From NCBI GenBank assembly GCA_016926495.1, contig JAFGOL010000027.1:1-6175 (forward strand): a stretch of DNA of 6,175 nt. Direction: 5' to 3'. Below, piece by piece: positions 6,016-6,175 of this stretch. The notes beneath the pieces were generated by a model. That model was not told where the DNA came from, did no database searches, and saw only the letters and a list, made by a program, of their open reading frames with translations. The position numbers and the translations under genes were made by a program. Positions within the stretch are counted from its first letter, which is position 1, and every line of letters starts with the position of its first letter. Source of the stretch: Oligoflexia bacterium. GTDB lineage: Bacteria; Bdellovibrionota; JAFGOL01.

Positions 6016-6175
6016 TCAGTCCCTTATTATTGATAATATCTGGTCCCTGAGACTCTCCATCTCGCCTAAAGAATATGCCTCGCAATTCAACCTTAACAGG
6101 GGTTCGGTATTGCTTTTCCTGATATTGGCCCACCATGCCTTTGATATTATACTTACACCATCTATATCCAGTATA
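6016..6175 (-). CDS. Phosphomannomutase/phosphoglucomutase, C-terminal 52 residues only
   Basis: The right edge holds the 3' end of a gene: 52 codons then TGA at 6016-6018. The fragment carries the substrate phosphate-binding loop of the last domain of alpha-D-phosphohexomutases, RKSNTEPLLRLNCEA, preceded by DIDGVSI and WWANI. The SNTEP version of the loop is typical of the PMM/PGM (ManB/AlgC-like) branch rather than GlmM, which usually has SGTEP-type loops. Such enzymes interconvert mannose- or glucose-6-phosphate and the 1-phosphate, feeding GDP-mannose or UDP-glucose for polysaccharide and glycan synthesis. Substrate preference cannot be read from this piece. The gene sits directly upstream of, and nearly abuts, the response regulator. 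It is truncated by the window, with no sign that it is broken. Confidence 0.88.
   Translation of the reverse strand, partial: ILDIDGVSIISKAWWANIRKSNTEPLLRLNCEAYSLGEMESLRDQILSIIRD
6020..6025 (-). promoter_or_regulatory. Shine-Dalgarno site of the response regulator gene
   Basis: AAGGGA on the minus strand lies 5 nt before the ATG at 6014, inside the last codons of the upstream mutase gene. It supports this start and suggests translational coupling. Confidence 0.6.

Noticed and set aside
6025..6038. TATTAT-TG-ATAATA palindrome, considered as a second FUR-type box.
   Set aside because: It has 6-2-6 geometry, not 7-1-7, and lies in the mutase coding sequence where Leu-Ser-Ile-Ile codons explain the AT-rich pattern.

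Overview
The window looks like chromosomal DNA of a Gram-negative-type bacterium: it has a Sec-exported protein, a large multi-pass DUF4175-like protein and the lipid II flippase MurJ. By eye the base composition is moderate (low to mid 40s % GC), with frequent ATA (Ile) and AGA/AGG (Arg) codons. I cannot assign a phylum; a spirochaete or a deltaproteobacterium-like lineage would fit, but this is only an impression. No mobile elements, tRNA/rRNA genes or CRISPR arrays are visible.

Layout. (1) Positions 1-3830, minus strand, hold a three-gene unit read right to left: an uncharacterised radical SAM protein with a C-terminal auxiliary-cluster domain (3830-2406), an exported SH3-like/Asp-box protein (2368-1253), and a DUF4175-like membrane protein whose start overlaps the previous stop (ATGA) and which runs off the left edge. 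(2) Positions 3831-4113 are a divergent, increasingly AT-rich intergenic region. It carries a clear Shine-Dalgarno site for the radical SAM gene and, across the murJ start codon, a perfect 7-1-7 palindrome resembling a FUR-family (Fur/PerR/Zur) operator. (3) Positions 4114-5652, plus strand, encode MurJ. (4) Positions 5649-6175, minus strand, hold a single-domain response regulator immediately downstream of (1 nt from) the 3' end of a phosphomannomutase/phosphoglucomutase gene. The murJ and response regulator stop codons share one CTAG.

How they may work together. MurJ (lipid II export) and the hexose-phosphate mutase (sugar-phosphate supply for polysaccharides or glycans) point to envelope biogenesis, though they lie on opposite strands with no sign of co-transcription. 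The three-gene unit has no known pathway that I recognise. A cytoplasmic radical SAM enzyme, an exported propeller-like protein and a large membrane protein with a big extracytoplasmic region could form an undescribed envelope or modification system, but this rests only on gene order and coupling. Two start sites (the exported protein and murJ) lack a Shine-Dalgarno sequence. For the exported protein, a TTGACA/TAACCT promoter candidate would place transcription initiation on the ATG itself, giving a leaderless mRNA.
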